NCBI RefSeq assembly: GCF_902362185.1
Contig: NC_044507.1
Span: 16,669,544 to 16,733,543, forward strand
Direction: 5' to 3'
DNA from: Chanos chanos
Lineage: Eukaryota; Chordata; Actinopteri; Gonorynchiformes; Chanidae
Length of the DNA: 64,000 nucleotides
The notes under the pieces are model-generated. The model did not search any database and was not told the DNA's origin. It saw nothing but the letters and a program-made list of their open reading frames with translations. This document shows, one piece after another, positions 49,903 through 60,626 of the stretch; the first letter of the stretch is position 1; the number at the start of each line of letters is the position of its first letter. The position numbers and the translations under genes are program-made.

Positions 49903-51780
49903 GGTAGAACAATTGAATTCTCTTTTGTAGGTTTCTTTGATGTTATTCTTTAAGCAGTCTTCAAAAGAAAAGAGGGTTTTACTCTGTCACTGTGGGCCAA
50001 GGAATAGTCCAGAAAGAAAAACGTTGTCCTGTCAAACCAGGGACTGGACCACACCTTCAACGTCAGCAGATGCTAAAAACCTCAAAAAAGCTCCTCTTTT
50101 TCCTTGTCCACTTTGATCTCACAAAAGCAAGAGTCAGATAAAACGTAGGCAAATAATGGAGCCTAAAAATCAGATGAAACAGAGGCAGGTGAATTAAACA
50201 GACTTTTAGGTCATCCCACGCACACAAACACACACATAGACATCCACAGGTAAATCACATGAACCTCAGTTTGACTAACTCTTCATAATTCAAACTCAAA
50301 CCATGAAAATGTTGTAAATCATCACATTTGTTGACATGTTTGTAATAAATATTTAGGTACTGGAATGAATGGTAAAGTGTGACTGGATTCCAGTAGGAAC
50401 ACCAGAGAAAGGGTCCTTTTTTGACCGCTGTGGGTGTCGAGCTCAGCCTGGCAGGGTGAGTGGATTATCTCAGAAAAACATGAGGAGCTCCTGAACAGAA
50501 AGAGCTTTCATGGAAGCTGAGCAGAGTGGGCCAGGCAGTCGACGGCCTGTTTATGCCCTCTCCAAGCATCCACTACACGCTACTGCACCTCTCTCGTTAT
50601 TTCATTAGAGAGGCTACGCATTATAAAGACATAAAACAAAAAACGGGTCAAAACAGATAGGTGTCTAACTGTGAGTTTGACAGCAGGTAAAGGACCGAGG
50701 AAAACATGGAAACATACATAGCATAAAATAGGAAAGCCTGAGATAAATAATTATGCGGTAACCCATTTGCATGGAGTATTTCATGTATAACAAGATTACT
50801 TCTCAATATATCAATATATTTCTATTGTATATGTCTCCTTCTAAATGAGTCAATAAAAAGACCATGTTACCTAACAGGTAGTGATGGAGGTCAGCTCCCC
50901 TTCCAGTTTCTGTTTGTTACCTCCAAGAGTCTTTGGATTAGGAAGTGAAGATCAAGAGGCGACACAGGGTGCTCTGGTGTAGCTTATGGAGAGTTCATAG
51001 GCAAACTATGGAGCAGAGGAGCGCTTCAGACTGGCTCAGCTACAGCTGGTCTTGCGGTTTGGTGTGTAAAGACAGGAGTGGAGAGGAAGAAACTGTCCTC
51101 TTAGATGCCAGCATGGGTCTGTGTAACAGTGGGCAGAGGCACAAACTTCTGTGCGCGTTCGTGTCAGTCTGTGAATACGTGAATGTGTCTCTCAGTGCCT
51201 GGTGTTCTAATACAATGAGTTGCTGTTCACTCGCCCTAACTCGGTTCAACCCCCCACCCCCCCACCCCATCCCACATCCATCAATCCGTTCTGTTTTCTT
51301 TTTCATCTCTTGCCTCCTTGTTCCTTAATGTGAACCCGTTTGTTTCATCCCCCTCTCTGCTCCATTCTGCTTGTATTTTACGACCACAACTGAAGTTTTT
51401 TGTAAGTATGGGTAGTAAGAGTTCCTCTTTAATCTCCTGTTCATGTAATGTCATTTTTGAGCCTCTCCTCTTGTTGGCCTGTGTATGTTCTCCAGACCAA
51501 CAACCCCACCATGTCCCTCTGCCTGTCCCCACTGCTTAGTTCTCATCAGCTGTCCCATGAGTTTCTAAATATGAAATATTCAGTCAGAAAATCACTTTAT
51601 TTACTTTATTTCTTTGTTTCAGTGCAAATTTTGATTCATAAATTACATATGAGGTTTGACATGAATTTTTCAAAAAGAAAAAAAAAAACGAAACAAAACA
51701 AAACAGTGATTACAGAATACTGTGATGGTTCAATGACTGTAACTGCAAGTTCTGTTTTATTCTAATGCACAGTATTAGAG
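49903..51780. other. Intergenic region between claudin and TRIM gene
   Basis: This should contain the claudin promoter and any 5' untranslated exon. No coding exon, tRNA or long repeat was recognised. A C-rich patch lies near 51,250-51,270. Confidence 0.6.
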
Positions 51781-51816
51781 CATTGAACATATATGTTGCC
51801 CAAAAAGCTCATTGGT

Positions 51817-54376
51817 TTAAATGCTGCAGCAGTTGCTAGTGATAACTAGAGGAGCAATGTTTCTGGAGCCATGTGGACGGCCAGGGCTGAGGATGGGATG
51901 CAGTCTGTCTGTGAAGGTGTCAGTGAATGTGTAAATATGAACACCAGTCTCCACGCAATAAAAAGACACTTTGCCTTCCTCGTAGTCCAAATATATCGCC
52001 ACCCTCCGGGGCTTGCAACACGGACGCAGACTGGTAGGGGGAGATGTGTTAGCGATATATTCACACCCATTTCTGAGGCTCACGGTCCAATAGCCATTAA
52101 TTGGGCTGAGGGTGAACTTCCCTTTCCTGTTAACGGATTGTCTGGCGATACCTAAATCCCACTCAGATTTTTGCTCAACCTCCACCTCCCAGTAATGTCT
52201 CCCAGTGTTGAAACTTTCCTTGCCCAGAACGTTAGCCACGCGATCGAACCTTTTAGGGTTCTCCGGTACTTCTTGCTTTTTGTCACAGTGTCTGACCTGT
52301 TTCCTGTCCTCAGAAAGATAGAGGCAAGCGTGAGCTGTCCGGGGGTTCAGCGTGATGTCAGCTAAGAGAGAGGAAAAGCAAATGATTAGGGTTCCGACAA
52401 TAAAAAAAAAAAACTAAACAGAACTTTTCCTCTTCAAAACTGAACGCGAGTAAAGGGCAGACAGTTAGATAGCATGCATACCTGAGTATCTCTGCAGCCT
52501 CTTCAACTCTGCAAAGAATACACAACTTTTTAAGGACATTTCCAGGTAATAAAACCATAAAAAAAATATATTAAACATATCAGAAACCTGCCAAAATAAA
52601 GGAAATGCTTGAGTGTACCAGGGATACAAATTTCCACTCAGCTGTGGCTTTCATGTTAATGTCAAGCTGGCCATTACTTTGGATATCATGGCAAGAGGAG
52701 AAGATCTTCACTTCAAAAGTAATATCTGTAATATCACTAAAATTAGGCCCTTTCTAAGTATGGCTGATGCAGAAACCATTGTTCATGCATTTGCCACATC
52801 TCACCTTGATTACCACAATGTTCTGCACTCTGGCCTGCCTGCCTCTAGTACCAAAAGTCTCCAGCTGATCCAGAATTTCACAAGGAGGAACCCTACGGTT
52901 GGTTTACAGTGCCTAAATTCCTTTTTACACCTCCCACAAACAACAAGATTATTATGAAATTCTGAAAGATACCATGAAAATCTCAGCCAAAGCATACTGA
53001 AGCAGTTTTGGCAGTTCATAACACCCTGTTAAGGCATTTCATCTCAGTGGTTCCTTTATTTTGGCAGTTACCTAAAACTGTTTGGACATAAACCTCTGCT
53101 AAACAACCAATGTACAGCTGCTGTATAATCATGTTGGTCAGCTAATTTATTCAATGTTCATGTCAGTCAGATTTAAAACGGTTTATGGCTCACCAGATTT
53201 GGATAGTTTATTGACCTCCGCTTGGAGTGTATCCAGGAGCTCCTCCACTGCCCTCCTAGTGAACCCAACACAAGGCTCTGTCTCCATAGTAACTGTCGAC
53301 CAATCTCTCATCTCCATTGGTATGTGTTGTAAACTCTGGGGTGTTGAGTATGAACGGTGCAAACTTGGTTAAAAAACGTTGTTCGAAAATTGTTACTAGT
53401 AATTGCTAAAAAACCTTTTCATTTTTAACTTCAAATGATGCAAGCGTACCCGTTTGATATCCTGGATGTGATTGAGCTGCTGGTCCTTTAGTTCACTTTG
53501 CTCTCTTTTCAGGTCCACAATCTCTTTCTCCAGCTCCTTAACCAACCTTTCTACCCGTCTCTCTGCCTCTCTTTGCCTCTCCTCTACGGCTGCCACCACA
53601 GCTTTGTGGCTCTTCTCCAAAGAGACCACAAGGGCAGAGAATATTTGATGACTTTCCCGCACCTCTCTCAGACACGAGCTCTGATCGGACAGAGGGCACC
53701 TTTGTTACGCAATGTCACATTTTTTTAAAACTGCATCTGAAGATAAGGCGGAATAGTAAATGCCAGACATTGTCCTGAACCTGCTGTTCCGGAGAGCTCT
53801 AAAAGCTGGTAGGCTGGTGCTTTTACAGACTTACCTTGAGGAGCTTCAAGGAATTTTGAAGCTTTTCCATCTTCTGAAGTCTCTCCTGGATCATTTGTTG
53901 TACCATCTCTTCAGTCCGCTTTGCCTGAAGAGGTGAGAGAGAGGTAGTCTTAAAAGACACAAAAAACTTAACAAGATCTTACAAACAGAGGAAATGGAAC
54001 AAATATAGTATCTTGATTCAGCACAAACAATGCAGTTATCTATAACTTGCAATGTCACTTGGAAAAATATGGTTGGGATACTTCATACAGGTGCCCTGAT
54101 ATCCTCACTATGGGCCTTGGACTTGGAGAATTCTCGTGTCTTCCTGTAGTTCTCCGTAACATCTGCCAGTATGCGGTTGACACTGAGGTGAGGTCGGGGG
54201 CTGAGGGTCTTTTTGCAGAGTGGACAGCATTCTGTTTCCCTGTGGCTCCAGTACTTTCTCAGACACACTTTGCAAAAACTGTGCCCACAAGGCGTGGTCA
54301 CAGGACTGCTGAAGATGTCCTCACACAAGGAGCACAGGAAGTGCTTCTCGGAGAGAAGACTGATGGTAGATGCCAT
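51817..54376 (-). CDS. Bloodthirsty-type TRIM E3 ligase without B-box, 6 coding exons
   Basis: This is a predicted E3 ubiquitin ligase of the TRIM (btr-like) family. Exons in order: 54089-54376, 53835-53924, 53450-53680, 53194-53335, 52482-52508, 51817-52361; 1323 bp, 440 residues. RING C3HC4: C15, C18, C30, H32, C35, C38, C51, C54. A coiled coil spans about 97-250, and PRY-SPRY fills the last 181 residues (ADITLNPRTAH, VLGKESFNTGRHYWEVEV). The 231-bp third exon and the tiny 27-bp exon before PRY-SPRY match the usual TRIM exon plan. No B-box is present: the RING exon stops after 96 codons and passes directly into coiled coil. The exon-1 donor is the least certain junction; CCT/GTATGA keeps frame, whereas the nearby CATA/GTGAGG would not. 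GGAATGGCA with an acceptor just upstream indicates a 5' untranslated exon. Confidence 0.85.
52588..53067. mobile_element. MITE with 17-bp perfect inverted ends, carrying an LINE fragment
   Basis: The ends CTGCCAAAATAAAGGAA (52588-52604) and its exact reverse complement (53051-53067) bound a 480-bp element in the TRIM intron between exons 4 and 5. These end words belong to a common fish MITE as far as I recall; the target duplication could not be resolved. The middle, about 52,695-52,890, is a piece of a LINE. Confidence 0.7.
52695..52890 (+). mobile_element. LINE reverse-transcriptase C-terminal fragment (CR1/L2/Rex1-like)
   Basis: The plus strand encodes IRPFLSMADAETIVHAF, SHLDYHNVLHSGLP and SLQLIQN. 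These match the conserved stretch just after the palm of CR1/L2/Rex1-group LINE reverse transcriptases (RPFLS.AD.E..IHAFV.SRLDYCN.L.SGLP). Only about 60 codons remain and the upstream polymerase is missing, so it is a dead fragment that sits inside the MITE. Confidence 0.75.
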
Positions 54377-55432
54377 TCCCTAAGAGAACATTTTATGAAA
54401 CGAGATACAAAAATGTTATTCATAGGCTAAATCACATAGTTTTTAAATCCCACATCTTAATTGTTTTATAAAGTTTTTTGGTTTTCCACTGAGACAAAAG
54501 ATTTACTCCTGTGCAAATTTTTGCCTATGTGTATTGTGTCCGGTTGACTAAAACATTCAAAAGTGAAATTACAATGAGGCTGAGCGCTTTCTGACCGGAC
54601 TTCATTTTTTAAATGCTTGCAAGGATCTGTCAAAGAAAGGAGTAACCTTGGAGCTGCATTGTGCCTGCTTTGTATGAAACCCACAAGGGAAGTTATGAAA
54701 CAGAAATTCACAGCTGAAAGCCTCGGTACAATATGCTGAGTGGGAGAGAGCGATTCGTGCAGTATAACAGCCTGTACTGAGGCCATGCAAAGCTAGCATT
54801 GTTTCAAGGTTCATTTTTAGGTATGATTTTTTTTTTTTTTGCTCATGATTCAGCAACGGCTCACAATTTTGTAGGACCAGGTTTAAATGATGCGTTTACA
54901 ATGACCAAAGTCTGAAATCATCGTACAATGAGAACCTCTTATTTTTGGTGCACTGTGGCTTTGGCTAGTTAAATTGGAAAATGTCTTTTGTATGCTTGAG
55001 GATCTGTGGAGACTTAGGAAAATATGCAATCTACGTATGCCTGAGCCTTGGGTATGCCACTGAACAGGTTATACCAGGAACCTATTTTGTCAAAAGGAAA
55101 ACAATTACCTGTGTAGCTAAGTTTTAGAAGATCAGAATGTCTACACTCTAGTGACAATCCATGTCCTTATAAAAGTTTCACCTCTTACATTTCGGGTAAA
55201 GAGTCATATCTCATTTTTAGGCGTCAGAAACTCTCATTTTAAGAAATATGAGATTAAAAACATTCCATACGCAGGTGACAGTATTAAGGAAAGTGTTAAA
55301 ACACTGAAAAAAATGGAAATTGTATTTATAGTATCCAGTGTATTACTTAAAATTACAAAGGTTAAACAGTAGGCCTAGATAATCAGCATTTTGTCTAGGG
55401 TAACAGCATTGTTTTAATGGTTCTGAACTTAC

Positions 55433-55495
55433 CCAAATGTCTGTCTGCGTGATGCTGTGGTTTGTCCTCTGTCTGCCTTTGTTTCTTACAATGAA
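55433..55495 (-). promoter_or_regulatory. Probable TRIM 5' untranslated exon
   Basis: A strong donor (TTTGG/GTAAGTTC) ends at 55433 on the minus strand, and a TATA-like box lies at 55517-55525, giving a start site near 55,490-55,495. It would splice to the acceptor just before the ATG at 54,376. The exact start is inferred. Confidence 0.4.
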
Positions 55496-55516
55496 TTCCT
55501 TAACAGTGAGCTGGAA

Positions 55517-55525
55517 CTTTAAATA
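55517..55525 (-). promoter_or_regulatory. TATA-like box for the TRIM gene
   Basis: TATTTAAAG reads on the minus strand about 30 bp before the inferred transcription start. Confidence 0.35.
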
Positions 55526-56128
55526 CACAGGTAAACCTGGGAATGTTCCGTGCCTGTGGGAGGGGCCTGTGTACACAGGTTGTCACTGTGTGAGACTTTG
55601 CCCTTTTCTCAACAGCATTCCATATCATAATCAAACGTGAATGATTAAGACATTCAGCGATTAGTCTCCAGCAGTCATACTGTCAAGAGCCTTTAACATA
55701 ATGAAAAACTAAGTGATAGCAATGCAATAACAATCAGTTCAGTTCGCTGTTTCAAATAGTCAACCAGTCACTTGCTGTGTATTGGCTTTTATGTTTGCTT
55801 AAGACTTTTACACCCAACAGTTTGTTTGACTCACATGTTAAGACTACAGAGTTATAAAATCCCAGGTCAGTGTTCACAAAAGAAGCAAAAATTCGCATTT
55901 ATTTTTTAGTGAAAGTCCAGAGGCATACAAAAGTTGCTCCATTCTCCTTAAGACACATCAAAATCATGAGAAATTCCTTGTTCCTGAACAGTCCACGAAC
56001 AAATTGATATTGCTTCAAATATACCTTAACATTTAATTCAAAAGTTCAAAAATTTTACAATTCCTGTTTCTGCTTAGCAGTTTATGAGAAAATTTGGACA
56101 GCACATCTTACTCCAAATTTGTGACTTG

Positions 56129-56665
56129 TCAAGTGTTAGTGTGTCTAATGGAATTTGCCGCAAAGTCCCAAGCTGCTCCTGCTGCACCCCCAATGACAAA
56201 CCCCATTGCTGCACCAATAACTGCTCCCCCTGCCACACCGCCCGTCCCTAATGGCGCTCCACAGACGGCACCGACGGCTGCTCCTTTAGCCACCGCCGCG
56301 GCATAATCAACCAGCTTTAGAGCAAAACCAAGTTTCTCAGCAACTGCCACTTCTGCCCTTCCTCTGTTCTCAAGTCTTATCTTCTCTTCATGCTCCTGTA
56401 GCGTTTTATTAAGATCTTCACCGCTGTGCGTCTCCTTCAGGTTCTGTACCATGATCCTCATTTCTTTTTGCCTTTGTTTCTGAATGAATCGTTCCTCTTG
56501 CTCAATTCTTTTTTCAACATCTTCAAACTCGAGGTTGGAATACATTCCATGCTCGTCGACTACCTGGTCTATCTTTTCTAGCAGCTTCGCTGTCTCACGT
56601 TCCCCCTCCCCCTTCTTTTGGCCATTGTAGAAAGTATATAAGTGAGTGTAATTGTGTAATTGACG
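56129..56665 (-). pseudogene. Orphan C-terminal part of a GIMAP/AIG1-like gene
   Basis: An open frame of 179 codons starts right after an in-frame stop at 56666-56668. It reads YTFYNGQ, then TAKLLEKIDQVVDEHGMYSN, which matches the last strand and post-G-domain helix of GIMAP GTPases. A charged coiled coil follows (EKRIEQEERFIQKQRQKE), then a glycine-rich hydrophobic tail (about the last 60 residues, with AAVGAVCGAPLGTGG and GAVIGAAMGFVIGGAAG). The GTP-binding G1-G4 part is absent upstream, where a hAT-type element and then the end of the intact relative are found. It could be a truncated pseudogene, or the last exon of a gene whose other exons I cannot see; CTGACAG just upstream could serve as an acceptor. 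Confidence 0.65.
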
Positions 56666-56906
56666 TTACTGTCAGAAATGCATCCCACAAAAAAGTAGTG
56701 TGTGATACGATGCAGTGACATTCAAACTTAGATTTACTTGGAAGTGCCAGAACAGGATTTGAGACAGTTAGCACTATATTTTGCCAATTATTTATTCCAA
56801 CCGTTGTAACCTTGTGAAATCATGCGTCACAAAAATTCAAGCTTCATATGTCCTTACATAACTACAGTAGGCATATACTACAGTAGGGATTTTTCACTAA
56901 GAACAA

Positions 56907-57610
56907 CTAACAGTCAGTGTTGGCGTAGTTACTCAAAAAAAGTAATCAGTTATAAATTGCCAGTCACTTCTTTAAATTGTAATGGGATTACTTTACTCAC
57001 TACCCCTTTTGAAAAGTAATTACACTACTCATTACTTTACTTTTGAGTTACTCTCTAAAACTACAAATTCCCCAGTTTACCACATAAAAATACAAGGACA
57101 TACATCATAGTCCTTCCATTACTTTATTTTCAATGCAACAGCCTAGTGCAAAGTATGAACACAGTTAAGGGCATAACTTATCAGCCTTTAATTCGAAAAC
57201 AGTGTAGCCAATACTGGTTGGAATAGCCTACTCAGTAAAAATGGTACATCAGATACAGTAGTTAACTACCGGTGATTTCTGAGGTACAATTATGGTGAAC
57301 AGGTGTATGTCGCATCATAGCTGCTTCTACAGTCATGTATTTTAAAATGGCTGGAATGCTTTATTGATCACTTAGCACCCAGGACTGGAGCTATCCGTCT
57401 TATAAGCTAAATTTAAATATTCAGCACAAAAAACATTCTTTTGAAAAGGTGTGCGTAACGCAGGAAAGGACATTTTAATAAACCAGTAACTGTAATGTGA
57501 TTACTGAGATTTAAAAAGTGATGCTTTACTTTACTTTGTTATGGAGGAAAGTAATATAATTGCAGTAACACTTTACTACGTAACTTGTTACCCCCAACAC
57601 TGCTAACAGT
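56907..57610. mobile_element. Non-autonomous hAT-type element with perfect 8-bp target duplication
   Basis: The element itself is 56915-57602 (688 bp), flanked by CTAACAGT at 56907-56914 and 57603-57610. Ends CAGTGTTGG and CCAACACTG are perfect 9-bp inverted repeats followed by GTAGTTACT/AGTAAC-type subterminal words. No transposase frame exists. It shares end architecture with the copy at 19,221-20,018, and its intact ends and exact duplication suggest a younger insertion. Confidence 0.88.
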
Positions 57611-57834
57611 GAACTACACATGTATACACAGAGCAATATATTCACTCAGGATTCTAAAACAGACAGACCAACATAAAAAAGTCACAACAGGGTTAAAGCA
57701 ACTGATAAAATGACAATTCATTTTGTTGTCAGTATCATGCATGTTATAATAGTCTGAGATCAAATGCTGTCCTTTGTTTAGAAAGAAGAGATTGTATTTA
57801 GCTTACATAAGATAAAATATTTAATTCGCAAAAG

Positions 57835-59182
57835 TCAAACTCGTGGAGAACGGAAAAATCGCCCGATGAAAGCAGAGTTGAAGTTGAACAGGCTGGCGTG
57901 AGGTCCCACTCTATCCTCCAGGTGCTCAATAGCAACTTGAACTGCTCCTCCTGCCGTTCCTCCCACAGCACCTCCTACAGCCCCTGCCACTGCCATACCT
58001 ACAGGACCCTCCACAGATCCAATGATCATTCCCAGTGTCAACCCAGCTGCAAATCCAAGCCCCAACCCAACAGTCAATGAAGTTCTGAGCCAGCCGTTGT
58101 CCAGTTCGGCTTTGGCCCTGATCTCTGCCCTCACCCTAGCATTGTAGGCTTCCATCTGCCAGTGTAGCTCCTCCCCTCTGTAGTGCTCCTTAAGCTCCTG
58201 CCATACCCCCTCAGTCTCAGACACCCTCTTCCTCAGCAGCTTCTTCTCCTCCTTTCTAATGCTTTCCTCTGCCCTCCGATAGGACCTGCTGATGTAGTAA
58301 CATCCCCCCATGGTTCCCAGCATCTTCTGAATCTTTTGAAGCAGCTCCCTGTTCCGGCTTTGGTCTCTCCAGTTCTTACTGAAGACATGATACCGGCATC
58401 CACATTGTTCCACGAGTTCCCTCAGGTGCCAGTCTGTCCTCATAACCCTGTTATCAAGAGCTGTGCCCCTCAGCTTCCCCTCGTAGGCTAGAAGAACCAT
58501 GGCATAGTTCAGGGAGTTCTCGCCAAACCATTTCATCACCAGTTTGGGGGTTTCAATGTCGTTGGGTGAGATTTTGTCAAAATCAAATGCGATGAGAAAG
58601 GCATGTGGGCCAGGGGATGACAAACACTTGGACCTTCTCAGTTCTTCTGTCATTTTTGTCCGAGACAGGTCTTCGTTGTATAGGTTTGGAGCGTTGATGA
58701 CAGCAACTCTTCTACCCGCTACTTCTCCCAGGCTCTTCCTGCTCCTTGCTATACTGCAGACATCTTTGGAGAATTCTTCTCTCCCCAGGATAGAATTGGT
58801 GAGAAGAAACTGAGAGGGGCCTGCACAACCAATGATCACTAGTCTCAGCTCCTCATCGCCAAACACTATGGAGCACAAAAAACCCCAAAATGAATTACTT
58901 GAACGATGCTCTGTTGACTGGTTTAGTCGTCCCCATTTCAGCAGATGTAATAAACAACTTTGTGAATATTTTCATCATATTTACCAGGTCAAATATTATA
59001 AAAATGTTAGATCCTAACTGGCCTCTACTATGAAAAATTCCACTCTTAAAGGAACAATGCAAACAATTCCTACAGGATGTATCAGTACACTGTCACTATA
59101 TATGTGATTAAAAAAAGGGTCGCACTGGAAATTTAAACTCACCCCCTTTCCTCGCTTTTACTGTCTGTCTGCATGCTGCCAT
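57835..59182 (-). CDS. GIMAP/AIG1-like protein with degenerate G motifs, 2 exons
   Basis: Exons 59143-59182 and 57835-58865 make 1071 bp, 356 residues. The fold is AIG1/GIMAP: beta-1 LRLVIIG, NSILGREEF, then RRVAVINAPNLYN, a PHAFLIAFDFDKISP strand and the RYHVFSKNWRDQSRNRELLQKIQKML end of the G domain. A charged helical region follows, and a glycine-zipper hydrophobic segment with GLGLGFAAGLTLGMIIGS and GMAVAGAVGGAVGGTAGG. GTP-binding signatures are lost: the P-loop reads GCAGPSQF where GIMAPs have GKTGxGKS, and the DTPG box reads NAPN. The expected TxxD-type base motif is replaced by LAYEGKL. So it is a predicted pseudo-GTPase. Start at 59182 sits in GGCGATGG; exon 1 is short, as usual for the family. 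It is transcribed divergently from rsad1. Confidence 0.85.
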
Positions 59183-59802
59183 CGCCACCAGCAAAACCTG
59201 ATTCCACGTATCAAACAGATGACTTTGTGTAAACCTGCTCTTAGACTACAGCTGATCTCATATCACGTCTCATGATAACTTTCATTCCCTTGTGATTATA
59301 CACAAGCTTTAATACTGGACGGAAAATGTCCTGTAGGCAGGGGACCATTGAATTTGGAGCACGTTCTCGTACACATGCACTTCCACTCCTGTGCCAACAC
59401 ACACAGTTCTGCATAATTACAGTATTGAATTTCTCTTTGACCTCTACATCTGAATAAAGACATGACTGTACCGCAGTTATAATCACAACAATTAAAATCA
59501 GTAATGTCAGAAATTTTGTTTATAAATATAAGTAAATGCGTTAAATACACAAATGAAACTAATGCAGCCTGATTTTGCTGAGGGACTGAAATGAAACTAA
59601 ATGCCACAAATTCCCATCATAAAGCATTCTGTCTATAACTTATTTTAGCATTGTCCTCTGACACTTTTGAATTTCCTTGTATTGTCCCCAGACCCAGTCT
59701 CAAACATAGAGCCACAGTAAAATGAATATAAGAAAGAGTATGTTTCATTCTTTTTAAGGAACATACAACATTGTGTTGAGAGTCTTCCAATAATCTCACA
59801 CA

Positions 59803-59829
59803 CACGCGCGCGCACATACCCACACATGC

Positions 59830-59875
<46 letters not shown>

Positions 59876-59896
59876 GCGCGCGCACACACACACACA
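59803..59896. repeat. CA/CG alternating microsatellite
   Basis: Alternating CA and GCGC blocks of about 90 bp, a Z-DNA-prone sequence, lie in the interval between the GIMAP-like gene and rsad1. Confidence 0.95.
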
Positions 59897-60065
59897 CTCA
59901 TGCTGAAGGGTTCAGTGAGTAGGAACATGATCAATTCCACTCCTACACTTCAGTCAAGGTCACACTCCTCATCATCACTTCAGTCAAGGTCACAGAGAGA
60001 GTACCTTTGTTAGTGATATGAGTCTAGCAGTTAGCTATTTTATTGTTTCTGTCAGTAAACTTAAC

Positions 60066-60093
60066 ACCCCCCCCCCCCCCCCCCCCCCCCCCC
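60066..60093. repeat. Poly-C tract
   Basis: An uninterrupted run of about 27 C lies upstream of rsad1. Confidence 0.9.
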
Positions 60094-60626
60094 ATTTATC
60101 TCCCCACCCTTAAGACACTGTAATCCCAGAAATAGGTGCAGTATTATGTGTAATACTGCAGGTTTTCCTCCAAAAAATCTAAAGGAAATCCAGAGATAGA
60201 TTACGGTGCAGTTCTTTCTCTCAGGAAAAAATGTGTACACAGGGCCAGATCTAAACAAAGACATGAACCTGTGCTGCTTAAGAGTGCCATCATGTGGTTA
60301 TTTCTGGTATTGAAAACCGTGGCTTTGCTATTTCCTGTGTGATTGCGTAGAACTGACGTATCTACCTGTGTTTCAGTTAACTCCAGCCGTGCAGTTGTAA
60401 CAGTTAGTTACGTTCTACGTCTTTTAAACAATTATATGTAATATAGGGTTCTTTTGACGTGTTTTCTTCCTTGTTTTCTCAAACTACCGTAACACTAAAT
60501 AACTAACCTAACCGCAGTTTATGCATTAACTTTCGATTGGCTGCCTCGTAGTCGCTGGTTAAGAGGGATAAATTAGCTTGTGAAAATATATATAGATAAG
60601 CAAATATATTCATGCAGTGACGCGAG

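Noticed and set aside
49435-49930. Plus-strand frames up to 152 codons opposite the claudin
   Set aside because: They are antisense to an intact claudin and match nothing.
58183-58813. Plus-strand frames opposite the GIMAP-like exon
   Set aside because: They are antisense shadows without start context or family motifs.
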